Source: Pseudescherichia sp032055545
Lineage (GTDB): Bacteria; Pseudomonadota; Gammaproteobacteria; Enterobacterales; Enterobacteriaceae
Length of the DNA: 64,000 nucleotides
Direction: 5' to 3'
NCBI GenBank assembly: GCA_032055545.1
Contig: DAMBQR010000004.1
Span: 1 to 64,000, forward strand
Shown: positions 54,279 through 62,921 of the stretch, in pieces
Layout: every line of letters begins with the position of its first letter
How positions within the stretch are numbered: position 1 is the first letter of the stretch
The notes under the pieces: generated by a model
What the model was told of the DNA's origin: nothing
Databases searched by the model: none
Seen by the model: the letters and a program-made list of their open reading frames with translations, nothing else
Translations under genes and position numbers: made by a program

Positions 54279-55466
54279 ATGACTAGCCAGACCTCCTCCG
54301 GCCGCAAGCAGGGACTGCTGCTGATTGCCGGGATCTTAATGATTGCCACTACCCTGCGCGTCACCTTTACCGGTGCCGCCCCGCTGCTGGATGCCATTCG
54401 CGCCGACTACGGCCTGACCACGGCGCAAACGGGGCTGCTGACGACCCTGCCGCTGCTGGCCTTTGCCCTTATTTCTCCGCTGGCAGCCGGTACCGCCCGC
54501 CGCTTTGGCATAGAGCGTAGCCTCGCCACGGCGCTGATCCTTATCTGCGCAGGCATCGCCCTGCGCTCGCTGCCGTCCTCAGCGCTGCTGTTTATCGGTA
54601 CGGCGGCCATCGGCTGCGGGATTGCGCTGGGTAACGTGCTGCTGCCCGGCCTGATTAAACGCGACTTTCCTGGACAGGTAGCGAAGCTGACCGGTGCCTA
54701 TTCGCTGACCATGGGGGCCGCTGCGGCGCTGGGTTCGGCGCTGGTTGTTCCTCTGGCGCTGCACGGGTTCGGCTGGCGGGGCGCGCTGCTGATGCTGATG
54801 GCATTCCCGCTTCTCGCCCTGCTGCTGTGGCTGCCCCAGACCGGCCGCCGGGCAGCAAGTAGCTTGACCCAGGCGGGCAGCCTGCAAAACCGTGGGATCT
54901 GGCGATCGGCCCTGGCCTGGCAGGTAACGCTCTTCTTAGGCATCAACTCGCTGATTTACTATGTGATTATCGGCTGGCTGCCGGCGATTTTATTAAGCCT
55001 GGGCTACAGCGAAACCCAGGCGGGTTCCCTGCACGGCCTGCTTCAGCTGGCGACTGCCGCGCCGGGTATTGCTATTCCCTTGATCCTGCACCGTCTGCGC
55101 GATCAGCGCAGCATTGCCGCCCTGGTGGCGCTGATGTGCGCCGTCAGCGCCGCCGGGCTGTGGCTGGTTCCTGGCCATGCAGTGCTGTGGACGGTCATCT
55201 TTGGCTTCGGGTCGGGTGCAACGATGATCCTCGGCCTGACCTTTATTGGCCTGCGTGCCAGTTCGGCACATCAGGCTGCGGCCCTCTCCGGGATGGCGCA
55301 GTCGGTAGGCTATCTGCTGGCGGCGTTTGGCCCGCCGCTGATGGGTAAGATCCACGACGCCAGCGGTGACTGGCATATTCCGCTCATCGCCTGCGCCCTG
55401 CTTTCGGTAGTGATGGCCGCATTTGGCATCTTTGCCGGACGCGATCGCGAGATCGACGCCCGGTAA
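54279..55466 (+). CDS. nimT: NimT (YeaN), MFS transporter of the CynX/NimT family
   Basis: 395 residues, 12 predicted membrane helices, matching E. coli YeaN/NimT, reported to export 2-nitroimidazole. The adjacent regulator gene yeaM (nimR) of E. coli is missing here, so local regulation must differ. The 3' end is followed by a convergent gene 14 bases away. Confidence 0.88.
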   Translation: MTSQTSSGRKQGLLLIAGILMIATTLRVTFTGAAPLLDAIRADYGLTTAQTGLLTTLPLLAFALISPLAAGTARRFGIERSLATALILICAGIALRSLPSSALLFIGTAAIGCGIALGNVLLPGLIKRDFPGQVAKLTGAYSLTMGAAAALGSALVVPLALHGFGWRGALLMLMAFPLLALLLWLPQTGRRAASSLTQAGSLQNRGIWRSALAWQVTLFLGINSLIYYVIIGWLPAILLSLGYSETQAGSLHGLLQLATAAPGIAIPLILHRLRDQRSIAALVALMCAVSAAGLWLVPGHAVLWTVIFGFGSGATMILGLTFIGLRASSAHQAAALSGMAQSVGYLLAAFGPPLMGKIHDASGDWHIPLIACALLSVVMAAFGIFAGRDREIDAR

Positions 55467-55480
55467 GAGGCTACTGAAAA

Positions 55481-56188
55481 TCAGTTACTGGCGACGCGCA
55501 GCAGGGCATGAACCAGCGGAGCCGGGCGTCCGCTCAGCGCGGCGCGCTCGTGCTGGAACAGAGTTGCAACAAAGAACGGGTGCGTGATCAGCTCAACGGC
55601 GCGCACTTCACCCTCTTCATCCCAGCCGGTGACGCGTAGATCGGTCTTATCCAGCTCGGCGGCAAATTCTGGCGACACCCCATAGTTACAGTGGTAGCCC
55701 TCATCAATGGCATCTTTGCCGTAGGCGCGGGCAATAAGGGTATTGTGACGCAGCTCGATAGTACCGGTCTGCTCCACCAGCGAGCAGGCCAGCGCAGTCA
55801 CCACCATGCGTCCTTCGCTGTCGGTTTCAGCATGTGCCGCATCGTCCCAGCCCATAACGTTGCGCGCGTACTCAATCAGCGCATGCTGGAATCCGCCGCA
55901 GGTGCCGAGAAACGGCACGCCGTTCTCCCGGGCATAGCGGATCGCTGTGAACGCGCCCTGGGCATTTTTATAGGGGCTAGCCGGCACGACCCAGATGGCG
56001 TCATAGCCTACCAAATCCTCTTCGCTGGCGATCTCATCGGTTGCCAGCCAGTCGTAGTCGGCCGTCAGTTCCTGCACGGCGGCGGCATCATCAATCGCCA
56101 GAGGGATAGCCTGGTGCGCCACAACGTCAGGGTTATAGTCGCCTATGAGGGCAATACGCAGCGTTTTTTTCAAAGGAGTGTGTTCCAT
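55481..56188 (-). CDS. CTP-synthase-C-terminal-related glutamine amidotransferase-like protein
   Basis: 235 residues related to the class I glutamine amidotransferase domain of PyrG, as a stand-alone protein without the synthetase half. The nucleophile elbow GTCGGFQHA (Cys97) is intact, but the His-x-Glu part of the triad reads HPFF rather than HPEF, so the normal glutaminase Glu is absent. This family is sometimes named CTP synthase C-terminal region-related (seleno)protein; here the codon is ordinary Cys. Not present at this locus in E. coli. Function unknown. Confidence 0.8.
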   Translation of the reverse strand: MEHTPLKKTLRIALIGDYNPDVVAHQAIPLAIDDAAAVQELTADYDWLATDEIASEEDLVGYDAIWVVPASPYKNAQGAFTAIRYARENGVPFLGTCGGFQHALIEYARNVMGWDDAAHAETDSEGRMVVTALACSLVEQTGTIELRHNTLIARAYGKDAIDEGYHCNYGVSPEFAAELDKTDLRVTGWDEEGEVRAVELITHPFFVATLFQHERAALSGRPAPLVHALLRVASN

Positions 56189-56355
56189 GCGGGAGTCCTT
56201 ATGTCAGGGGCAAATTACGGATAACATAAGGAGCCTCAGATTACCGATCTTTTACTGATATCACAATACCTTAAAATGGGTGGGCGGCGAATTACAGCTT
56301 TTCTTATACCGCTGTATTACCCTGTGACTATTCTCCCCTCGCCGTCTCTGAAACC

Positions 56356-56853
56356 ATGAAAACGAAGATCCTCGTAAGCGCCTGCCTGATGGGTTTTAAG
56401 GTACGCTACAACGGGAGTGAAAAGCAGGCAGCAGAAAACACCCTGGCACGCTGGCAGCAGGAGGGACGGCTGGTGATCCACTGTCCTGAGCTTGCCGCCG
56501 GACTGCCGGTGCCGCGTCTGCCAGCGGAAATTGACGGCGGTAACGGGATGGACGTGATGCAGGGCGCGACGCGCATCCGGGATAGCGATGGCACGGACGT
56601 GACCAAACACTATCAGCTGGCCGCCTGGCTGGCGCTGCATGCGGCGCAGGACGCTGGCTGTCGCGCGGCGCTGTTAACCGACGGCAGCCCCACCTGCGGC
56701 AGTCGCGCTATCTACGATGGCAGCTTTCGCGGCCAGCGCCAGCCTGGCATGGGCGTGGCGGCGGCGCTGCTGGCTGAACACGGCATTAAGGTTTTTTCAG
56801 AGCAGGAGCTGCCCGCGCTGGTGGCCTGGATTAACGCACGCGATGCAGATTAG
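56356..56853 (+). CDS. DUF523 protein
   Basis: 165 residues, DUF523 (YbbK-like) family: VSACLMGFKVRYNG at the N terminus, CPELAAGLPVPR, and TDGSPTCGSRAIYDGSF with conserved cysteines. The Cys spacing suggests a metal or cluster site, but no activity is established. Its stop overlaps the convergent unknown gene by four bases. Confidence 0.85.
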   Translation: MKTKILVSACLMGFKVRYNGSEKQAAENTLARWQQEGRLVIHCPELAAGLPVPRLPAEIDGGNGMDVMQGATRIRDSDGTDVTKHYQLAAWLALHAAQDAGCRAALLTDGSPTCGSRAIYDGSFRGQRQPGMGVAAALLAEHGIKVFSEQELPALVAWINARDAD

Positions 56854-57155
56854 CACCACTCGCGGGCATCAACCTCTTTCGGCAGCGAATCGGGCAGCAG
56901 CGGCATCAGGTGCTCGGTGCGAACAAACGCGAACCCTTGCTGGCCGTCGAAGGCGACGACGTCCCCGGTCACCAGCCATAACGCACGGGGAGCGGTAACC
57001 GGCATATCGGTCATCACACCGTTAACCGGGTTCAGGAAACGTTCTCCCGGCTGGCACAGCGCAAACAGCTCCACGGATTTACCAATATTGCGGCGTCCAG
57101 CGGGTGTTTGTGCGCCAATAATCATTGCCAGGCTGCCCGGCTTTAACTGAAACAT
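56850..57155 (-). CDS. conserved small protein of unknown function
   Basis: 101 residues, soluble, Pro/Val/Gly-rich with a likely small beta-barrel pattern (MIIGAQTPAGRRNIGKSVELF, LWLVTGDVVAF). No catalytic motif or family recognised. Ends on top of the DUF523 stop. Normal host codon use supports a real gene. Confidence 0.7.
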   Translation of the reverse strand: MFQLKPGSLAMIIGAQTPAGRRNIGKSVELFALCQPGERFLNPVNGVMTDMPVTAPRALWLVTGDVVAFDGQQGFAFVRTEHLMPLLPDSLPKEVDAREWC

Positions 57156-57403
57156 AGTTCTCTCGTTCGCAGAAAAATAGAATTTACGGTTAGGATAATT
57201 CCTAAGGGAAATTTTACTCCGGGAGACAGGTGATTGTCACTACAGTAATTGATGCACGCGATCAACGGCGCTGCTGATTTTATGTTCAGGAGAAAACATG
57301 ATATATGAATCCGTTGCTTTTCGTGTTTTACTGTACCGATAGTCGAAATATTCACCATAAAGTATAAGAGGTTATTGCCTCTATACCGGAGTAAAAGATA
57401 GTC

Positions 57404-58432
57404 ATGTCAGATATTATTCTGGCTCGCGTCTCGGAAACGCTCTCCAGTGAACAATCTGTTGAAAGCCTGGTCCGCCAGCTGCTGGAGATGCTTGAACTGG
57501 TGACCGAGATGGAGTCAACCTACCTGACCAAAATCGATATTGACGCCCGCCTGCAACATATTCTGTATGCCCGGAACAGCAAACAGATGAATATTCCCGA
57601 AGGGTTCTCTGTGCCCTGGGGCGACACGCTGTGCAAACGCGCGCTGGATGATGAACGCTTTTTCAGCAATGCGGTGGCTGAACAGTGGGGCGACTGTGCA
57701 CCCGCCAGGGCGCTGGGCATCAAAACCTATCTTAGTACGCCTGTACATCTGGCCGACGGTACACTCTACGGCACGCTTTGCGCGGCCAGTGCCGAAACCC
57801 ATACGTTGAGCGTGCGGGCAAACCAGGTCCTGCAGCTCTTTGCCGGGCTAATTTCTCAGGCGATCCAGAAAGAGTCGCTGGTGGCACAGCTGCGGGAAGC
57901 TAACGCGGCGCTGATTTCCCACTCCTACACCGATGCGCTCACCGGCCTGCCTAACCGACGGGCAATCTTTGATAATCTCACCACCCTCTTCTCGCTGGCG
58001 CGCCATCTGGATGTACCGGTGATTATCGCCTTTATCGATCTCGATAACTTTAAGTCCATTAACGACAGCTTTGGTCATGACGTGGGCGATCTGTTTCTGG
58101 TTCAGGTAGGTCAGCGGATCATGCGCCAGTGCGATGGTAACGATATGGCTGGCAGGCTGGGCGGCGATGAGTTTATGCTTGCCTGCCCGGGCAGCGCGCG
58201 TGGAAAAAGCGACGAGACTTACCTTAGCGAACTCAAGGCGCGCCTGAGTGGAAATATTACCGGGGATTATACCCTGGGCGAGGTACGCATCTATTATCCC
58301 GGTGCCAGTATCGGTATTGTGGAGGTTGACCCGGCTCAGACCGATGCCGATACTGCCCTGCGCATGGCCGATGTCGCCATGTATCAGGAGAAGAAAGGCC
58401 GGAAAAAAAGCCCCTTTATTGTTCTGGATTAA
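57404..58432 (+). CDS. dgcP: diguanylate cyclase with GAF domain (DgcP/YeaP)
   Basis: 342 residues. N-terminal GAF domain (about 20-155), then a GGDEF domain with an intact active site RLGGDEF (GGDEF at 253-257) and metal-binding FIDLDNFK, so it should make cyclic-di-GMP from two GTP. The product-inhibition I-site RxxD is not at the standard spacing. Matches E. coli DgcP (YeaP), reported to localise to the cell poles. yoaJ follows 32 bases later and a phosphodiesterase beyond it. Confidence 0.94.
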   Translation: MSDIILARVSETLSSEQSVESLVRQLLEMLELVTEMESTYLTKIDIDARLQHILYARNSKQMNIPEGFSVPWGDTLCKRALDDERFFSNAVAEQWGDCAPARALGIKTYLSTPVHLADGTLYGTLCAASAETHTLSVRANQVLQLFAGLISQAIQKESLVAQLREANAALISHSYTDALTGLPNRRAIFDNLTTLFSLARHLDVPVIIAFIDLDNFKSINDSFGHDVGDLFLVQVGQRIMRQCDGNDMAGRLGGDEFMLACPGSARGKSDETYLSELKARLSGNITGDYTLGEVRIYYPGASIGIVEVDPAQTDADTALRMADVAMYQEKKGRKKSPFIVLD

Positions 58433-58464
58433 ACGATTACTTAGCGATCTTTCAGGAGCAGCGC

Positions 58465-58539
58465 GTGAAAAAAACAACCGTTATTATGCTTATCGTGGCA
58501 ATTGTCGCTGTCGCCGGTACCCAGCTGGGGTGGTGGTAA
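58465..58539 (+). CDS. yoaJ: YoaJ, 24-residue small membrane protein
   Basis: GTG start behind CAGGAG. The product (MKKTTVIMLIVAIVAVAG then TQLGWW) is almost the E. coli YoaJ sequence, including the C-terminal LGWW, and sits after dgcP as in E. coli. One transmembrane helix. Function unknown; too short for standard gene callers. Confidence 0.88.
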   Translation: MKKTTVIMLIVAIVAVAGTQLGWW

Positions 58540-58763
58540 CCTTTCGTTCTCCCTGGTTCTTATATCGTCTGCCTGTAATCCGCATGTAGACGATATATTC
58601 TATGTCTCTTTCTCACCTCTCTACCGTGCTTTTATCGTGTTGACATCGGCTATGCTTAAAAAAGTATTAACGCGTGGATGACATGTTAATTTAGTGTTAC
58701 ACATAATAATACGTGGTTAATATTTTGAATGTTTCAGATCGTAATCTGGGCAGGAGCTCATAG

Positions 58764-60578
58764 ATGTTCAGCGGACTCAACAAGAACGATACAAAAAGGC
58801 TGGCGGCGCTGGCGCTCTTACGCAAGCATGATAAAGCGAGAGATAGCGCTTTGGGTGAGTTTGCGAGTCTGGCCAGTGATATAATGGGGGTTAGCGGATG
58901 CTTCGTGACTATTTTTGACGACCAGTATCAATATATTAAATATGTAAAGAATATTCCTCGACTGCAGAAAAAATCACCGATCCCTGAAACGATGTGCCAG
59001 TATGCCGTTGTCAGCGCCGAGCCGGTTATCTGCCACGACACCCGCAACGATAGCCGTTTTGCTGCCCACGCACTGGTTAACAGCGGGTCGGTTATCTTTT
59101 ATGCCGCTGCCCCCCTGTTGACGAAGGATGGATTTGTGCTGGGCACGCTGTGCGTCAGCCATGTCCATTCGATTACGCCAACACCCGAACAGATCGACAA
59201 CTTCCTGCGCGTCGCTGCCCTTGCCAGCATCTATCTGGAAGCCTGGTACTCGCTGGGGCGCATTGATGGTCTGACCGGACTTCCCAACCGCCAGTTTCTG
59301 CTGAAAGAGATAGAGAAACTGGCGCAGGAAAACAATGCACAGCGTTGGTCACTGATCCTCTTTGACTGTATTGATATGCCCCGCGCCTATGAGCTGGCGC
59401 GCTACCTGGGCCTTCCCGAAGTAGAGAAGATGCTGCGCGGATTTGGTCCGCTGCTACGTCTGCGCCTGAAGCTGCCCTCACGGATGACGCTGTTTGCCTT
59501 TGCCCCTGGCCGTTACGCCGTGCTGGTTGCGGCCGATGTTGCCCAGACGCTGATCCAAAAGGCGGAGTGCCTGCCGGATATTGAGGCACAGATCCGCGGC
59601 GACGTTGATATTCAGCTGAAGGTTCATACCGGCTACGTCAATTTTATCCCCCAGGATAGCGATCCGCATGAGATCCTGCGCCAGGGGATCAGCGCCCTGC
59701 ACGAGGCGATGCGCCAGCAAATTCCACTCCTCGCCTTCGACCCGATCCTCGATCAGAAGCGCAATAATCATTTCCGGCTTCTGCATGACCTTAGCGAGGC
59801 AATTAAAGCGAAAGATCAGCTCTACATGGTCTACCAGCCCAAAATTTCCCTGCATACCGGCCTGACCGAAGGCTGCGAGGCCCTGCTTCGCTGGCATCAT
59901 CCGCTGCAGGGCAACGTGCCGCCGTCCACCATTGTTCAGCTGGCGGAGAAGACCAGCCTGATGACGGACATAACCCACTGGGTAATTAAAACCGTCATTG
60001 CTCAACTTCAGGCCTGGCGTAGAGCCGGGATCGCCCTTCCTGTTTCAATTAACGTTACGGTGAGCGACTTCTCGCGCCAGGGCTTTGCCGACGAACTGGA
60101 GAAGAAGCTTATCCGCGCCGGACTCACCGTCGCCGATTTGCGCATTGAATGTCTGGAGACCGAGAAGGTGTTAGAGAGTGATGAGGCGCTGTACGAGCTT
60201 GCCCAGCTGAAAAAGAAGGGTTTTAAAATCCTGCTGGATGATTTCGGCGCGGGCTACAGCAACATCAGCTATCTACGACGTATCCCTATCGACATTATCA
60301 AGCTCGATCGCTCCCTTATCAGCCAGATTGCCTCTGACTCCGATAGCCGGATTATCGCCCGTAACGTTATCATGATGCTGAAGGAGCTGAACTACCTGGT
60401 ACTGGCGGAGGGCGTTGAAGATCGGCAAACCGCCATGATGCTGAAAGAGTATGGCTGTGATGAGGCGCAGGGGTACTACTTTTCCAGGCCCATCTCACCC
60501 ATGGAGATCCCGGGCTGGTTAGCCAGGGGCAGCGCGGTGGATAAGCTGCCCGGACTGCTGCGCCGTGGGGCCTGTTAG
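58764..60578 (+). CDS. GAF / degenerate GGDEF / EAL phosphodiesterase
   Basis: 604 residues. GAF (about 25-160), a GGDEF-like region whose signature is replaced by GRYAVLV at about 249-255 and is therefore inactive as a cyclase, and a complete EAL domain: E372-A-L, Asn430, Glu462, Asp492-Asp493 (LDDFGAGYS), Lys513, Glu549 and Gln569 are all present. It should hydrolyse cyclic-di-GMP to pGpG, with the GAF and dead GGDEF as regulatory inputs. It lies next to the synthase dgcP with only yoaJ between. Not found here in E. coli. Confidence 0.92.
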   Translation: MFSGLNKNDTKRLAALALLRKHDKARDSALGEFASLASDIMGVSGCFVTIFDDQYQYIKYVKNIPRLQKKSPIPETMCQYAVVSAEPVICHDTRNDSRFAAHALVNSGSVIFYAAAPLLTKDGFVLGTLCVSHVHSITPTPEQIDNFLRVAALASIYLEAWYSLGRIDGLTGLPNRQFLLKEIEKLAQENNAQRWSLILFDCIDMPRAYELARYLGLPEVEKMLRGFGPLLRLRLKLPSRMTLFAFAPGRYAVLVAADVAQTLIQKAECLPDIEAQIRGDVDIQLKVHTGYVNFIPQDSDPHEILRQGISALHEAMRQQIPLLAFDPILDQKRNNHFRLLHDLSEAIKAKDQLYMVYQPKISLHTGLTEGCEALLRWHHPLQGNVPPSTIVQLAEKTSLMTDITHWVIKTVIAQLQAWRRAGIALPVSINVTVSDFSRQGFADELEKKLIRAGLTVADLRIECLETEKVLESDEALYELAQLKKKGFKILLDDFGAGYSNISYLRRIPIDIIKLDRSLISQIASDSDSRIIARNVIMMLKELNYLVLAEGVEDRQTAMMLKEYGCDEAQGYYFSRPISPMEIPGWLARGSAVDKLPGLLRRGAC

Positions 60579-61201
60579 CGTTTGCTCAACGCAAGCTTAG
60601 CGGCGAAAAGAATGAACAGCGTGCCGGTGGTGCGATCCATCCAGCGCATAACCGCGCTACGTTTCAGGAAACGACCGAGCGGGCGCGTCGCCAGAATCAG
60701 TACTGTAGACCAGGTCTGTCCCAGCACCACATGAATTGCCACCAGCCCAAAGGTCCAGGCAATCAACGGCTGACCGTGGGGAATAAACTGCGGCAAAAAG
60801 GAGACGTAGAAAACACCCATCTTCGGATTTAACAGGTTACCCAGCAGCCCCTTCATAAAGCCGCTCTGCTTCGCTTTTGGCGCATCGCCCTCTGCCGCGG
60901 CGGTTAAGCCGCCTCCGCGGCTCAGCAGCATGTTTACCCCCAGCCAGCAGAGGTAGGCCGCGCCGCAGTATTTCAAAATGGAGTAGGCCAGCTCAGAGAC
61001 AGCGATCAGCGCTCCGAGACCAAATGCCACCATGGCTCCCCAGATAAAACACCCGGCATTGATCCCCAACGCTACCTTAAACGCCTGCGCCCGGCTCTCC
61101 ACCGAGGCGGTGCGCAGCACCAGAGCGGTATCCAGTCCCGGTGTCAGGGTAAGCAGTGCAGCGGCCAGCGTAAACGCCAGCAGAGAGTCATAAACAGTCA
61201 C
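60575..61201 (-). CDS. LysE/RhtB family amino-acid exporter
   Basis: 208 residues, about six membrane helices, LysE superfamily (LTPGLDTALVLRTA at helix 1, GLLGNLLNPKMGVFYVSFLPQFI). It sits roughly where E. coli has leuE but its sequence is not LeuE. Probably exports an amino acid or homoserine-lactone-type compound; substrate unknown. Its last four bases overlap the end of the convergent phosphodiesterase gene. Confidence 0.88.
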   Translation of the reverse strand: MTVYDSLLAFTLAAALLTLTPGLDTALVLRTASVESRAQAFKVALGINAGCFIWGAMVAFGLGALIAVSELAYSILKYCGAAYLCWLGVNMLLSRGGGLTAAAEGDAPKAKQSGFMKGLLGNLLNPKMGVFYVSFLPQFIPHGQPLIAWTFGLVAIHVVLGQTWSTVLILATRPLGRFLKRSAVMRWMDRTTGTLFILFAAKLALSKR

Positions 61202-61395
61202 GGATTTTCTCCAGGGTTATGTAAAAGTTACCTAATTCATACTTTACGTCAGGCGAGCGCAGTCTATACTTCTCTCATTGTAAATGCCCGGCAAGCATCG
61301 TGAAAACTTTGCCATTCGGCATACACCATTTTTGGTAGTTTTTACTTCAGTGAATTGGTTTAAACTCCCCGTCACTTAACCGGAAGGACGCAACA

Positions 61396-61488
61396 ATGAA
61401 TGTATCAAGCAGAACAGTAGTCTTGCTGAACGTGTTAGCCGCAGCGGGTCTCTTTCTGACACTCTCTTCTAAATACAACTGGTTTTGA
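61396..61488 (+). CDS. yncL: YncL-like 30-residue inner-membrane micro-protein
   Basis: ATG behind AAGGA. The product starts MNVSSRTVVLLNVLAAAG, has one hydrophobic helix and ends KYNWF. From memory this resembles E. coli YncL (31 residues, beginning MNVSSRTVVLIN), a small stress-induced membrane protein encoded elsewhere in E. coli. It has its own terminator 30 bases downstream. The name rests on recall and should be checked. Confidence 0.7.
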   Translation: MNVSSRTVVLLNVLAAAGLFLTLSSKYNWF

Positions 61489-61518
61489 AGTTGTTTCAGA
61501 CCGGATTGTGATGGTAAC

Positions 61519-61550
61519 AAAAAACGGGAACCGACTGGCTCCCGTTTTTT
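61519..61550. terminator. terminator after the YncL-like gene
   Basis: AAAAAACGGGA and TCCCGTTTTTT are perfectly paired across a 10-base loop; symmetrical, also able to end the convergent toxin-antitoxin transcript. Confidence 0.9.
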
Positions 61551-61560
61551 GTATTATTAA

Positions 61561-61890
61561 TTAACCGATAAGCTTCAAGTCGGCGTTTCGGTTATTTTTT
61601 TGATCTTGATAAAAATTTTCGTGCGGGCCGATACTGAGCAGGTATAGCTCCAGCTTACCCTTGACCCAACTGTATCCCAAAAGCGCCTGCTGTTTATTCA
61701 GCTGAAATTTATGAACCGAGAGAAAACTGAGGTCGCCTCTCTTCTGCTCGCCTATAGCTGGGTTATCGATGATTTTATCGATTTCATCCTCTACCACCTT
61801 TAGCAAGGTGGCAGGAAGTTTATCCAGTGCCTTTTCGAAACGGCGACTCTGATAAACATCAATCTTTTGAACGCCCTGTCCGTCTGGCAT
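61561..61890 (-). CDS. RelE/ParE-family toxin-like protein
   Basis: 109 residues, basic, with the small RelE/ParE beta-sheet pattern (FEKALDKLPATLLKVVEDEIDKI, DLSFLSVHKFQLNKQQALLGYSW, LYLLSIGPHENFYQD). Family members cut ribosome-bound mRNA or poison gyrase; which applies is not clear. It starts 32 bases inside the antitoxin gene, an arrangement common in type II modules. Confidence 0.75.
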   Translation of the reverse strand: MPDGQGVQKIDVYQSRRFEKALDKLPATLLKVVEDEIDKIIDNPAIGEQKRGDLSFLSVHKFQLNKQQALLGYSWVKGKLELYLLSIGPHENFYQDQKNNRNADLKLIG

Positions 61891-62095
61891 ATCGCGTTAC
61901 CTTCTGGTTTTTAACTTCGCTTTGCGCCAGCAGGGTTTCACTGATAAAGCTGTAGGGAAGGTCAGGGTTATCCTCCGCAATCCGCCCTATTTTTGCCCAG
62001 TGCTCAATTTGCCTGGGAACGCTGCGGTTAGCTGCTTCAGCATGAATCTTTACGTCGCTAACGAAGTCGTCGTCTAAACGAATGCTTATGGCCAT
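61859..62095 (-). CDS. ParD-like ribbon-helix-helix antitoxin
   Basis: 78 residues with an N-terminal ribbon-helix-helix pattern (AISIRLDDDFVSDVKIHAEAANRSVPRQIEHWA), placed upstream of and overlapping the toxin gene. Such antitoxins bind their own promoter; a perfect palindrome 68-86 bases upstream is the candidate operator. The C-terminal half should wrap the toxin. Confidence 0.75.
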   Translation of the reverse strand: MAISIRLDDDFVSDVKIHAEAANRSVPRQIEHWAKIGRIAEDNPDLPYSFISETLLAQSEVKNQKVTRYARRTGRSKD

Positions 62096-62162
62096 ATCAC
62101 TTGTCTCCCGGATTTAATCACCTTGCGTAGAAAATTTGTATGCAAAGCGTGCGCAACTCAAT

Positions 62163-62181
62163 ATGCGACATTTTGTCGCAT
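62163..62181. promoter_or_regulatory. palindrome upstream of the toxin-antitoxin pair
   Basis: ATGCGACA-TTT-TGTCGCAT is a perfect 8-bp inverted repeat in the gap between the antitoxin start and the histidine-phosphatase stop. It could be the antitoxin operator or a transcript-end hairpin. Confidence 0.45.
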
Positions 62182-62227
62182 TATGCAATCTTTACGCTAC
62201 GGTGATGAGAAGGAAAACTCAGCTGGC

Positions 62228-62782
62228 TCACGTTTTATAGCAGTATCTCACCGTTCCCCAGTAACCCGATTTTCCCTCTGTCACTTTTTTCCAGCCAGCG
62301 CGCTCCAGCTCTTTGGATATCAGGTTGTTCATCATGCCGTGCCCCATGCTAAGAACGCGATCGTGTTCATCGGCCAGCGCCGCCAGGCGATCCGCGACTC
62401 TTTTCGCTCTCTGTTTCGCATCAGAGCAGGGCTCACTGCTCGACGAAGCGCCAGCCAACCAGAGCAGCCTGAAGAGCACCAGCCACAGTGAGGGTGGTAA
62501 TTTAATCGCCGGTACGTTGAAGATGGGCAGTGGAGCCTCGCTCAGCTCATTTAAAATAAGATCCGGCTTCACGCCCAGGGTCTCAAGGGAGGAAATAGCC
62601 CGAGGAAGCGGACTGCTGACGATGAGTTTACTGTTTTGACAGGCCGCATCGGCCGCAGACGCTGGCGATCCAGAAATAGAGGACGCATCGTATGCCGATA
62701 CCCACTCACGCATACCTGCCGCATTCACGCTGCCAGACTTTTTAATATCGGGTTTGCCATGCCTTACTAACGTAATCTCCAT
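62228..62782 (-). CDS. histidine phosphatase superfamily protein
   Basis: 184 residues. Phosphohistidine nucleophile in LVRHGKPD and the second catalytic His in LSMGHGMMNNL define the phosphoglycerate-mutase-like fold. A hydrophobic stretch in the middle (SLWLVLFRLLWLAGA) is unusual and suggests membrane contact. ATG 62782 gives MEITLVRHG; the longer frame to 62809 is not needed. Substrate unknown. Confidence 0.85.
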   Translation of the reverse strand: MEITLVRHGKPDIKKSGSVNAAGMREWVSAYDASSISGSPASAADAACQNSKLIVSSPLPRAISSLETLGVKPDLILNELSEAPLPIFNVPAIKLPPSLWLVLFRLLWLAGASSSSEPCSDAKQRAKRVADRLAALADEHDRVLSMGHGMMNNLISKELERAGWKKVTEGKSGYWGTVRYCYKT

Positions 62783-62921
62783 TGCGGATAACTTCCCTTT
62801 GATTATCAAACAGTCTTAATAATTCAGCAGATTAGCACCTTTACCAGCAACATGTCTCCGGAACCCGGCTGTTTTCAACTACGCTTCTTAAGTAAAATTT
62901 TAATCTTGCTCAGGAGAGCGC

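Noticed and set aside
58248..58589. 113-codon frame covering the end of dgcP and yoaJ
   Set aside because: Out of frame with both; yoaJ is recognised in its own frame.
60575..61201. leuE
   Set aside because: Same family and approximate position, but the sequence is not LeuE-like enough to carry the name.
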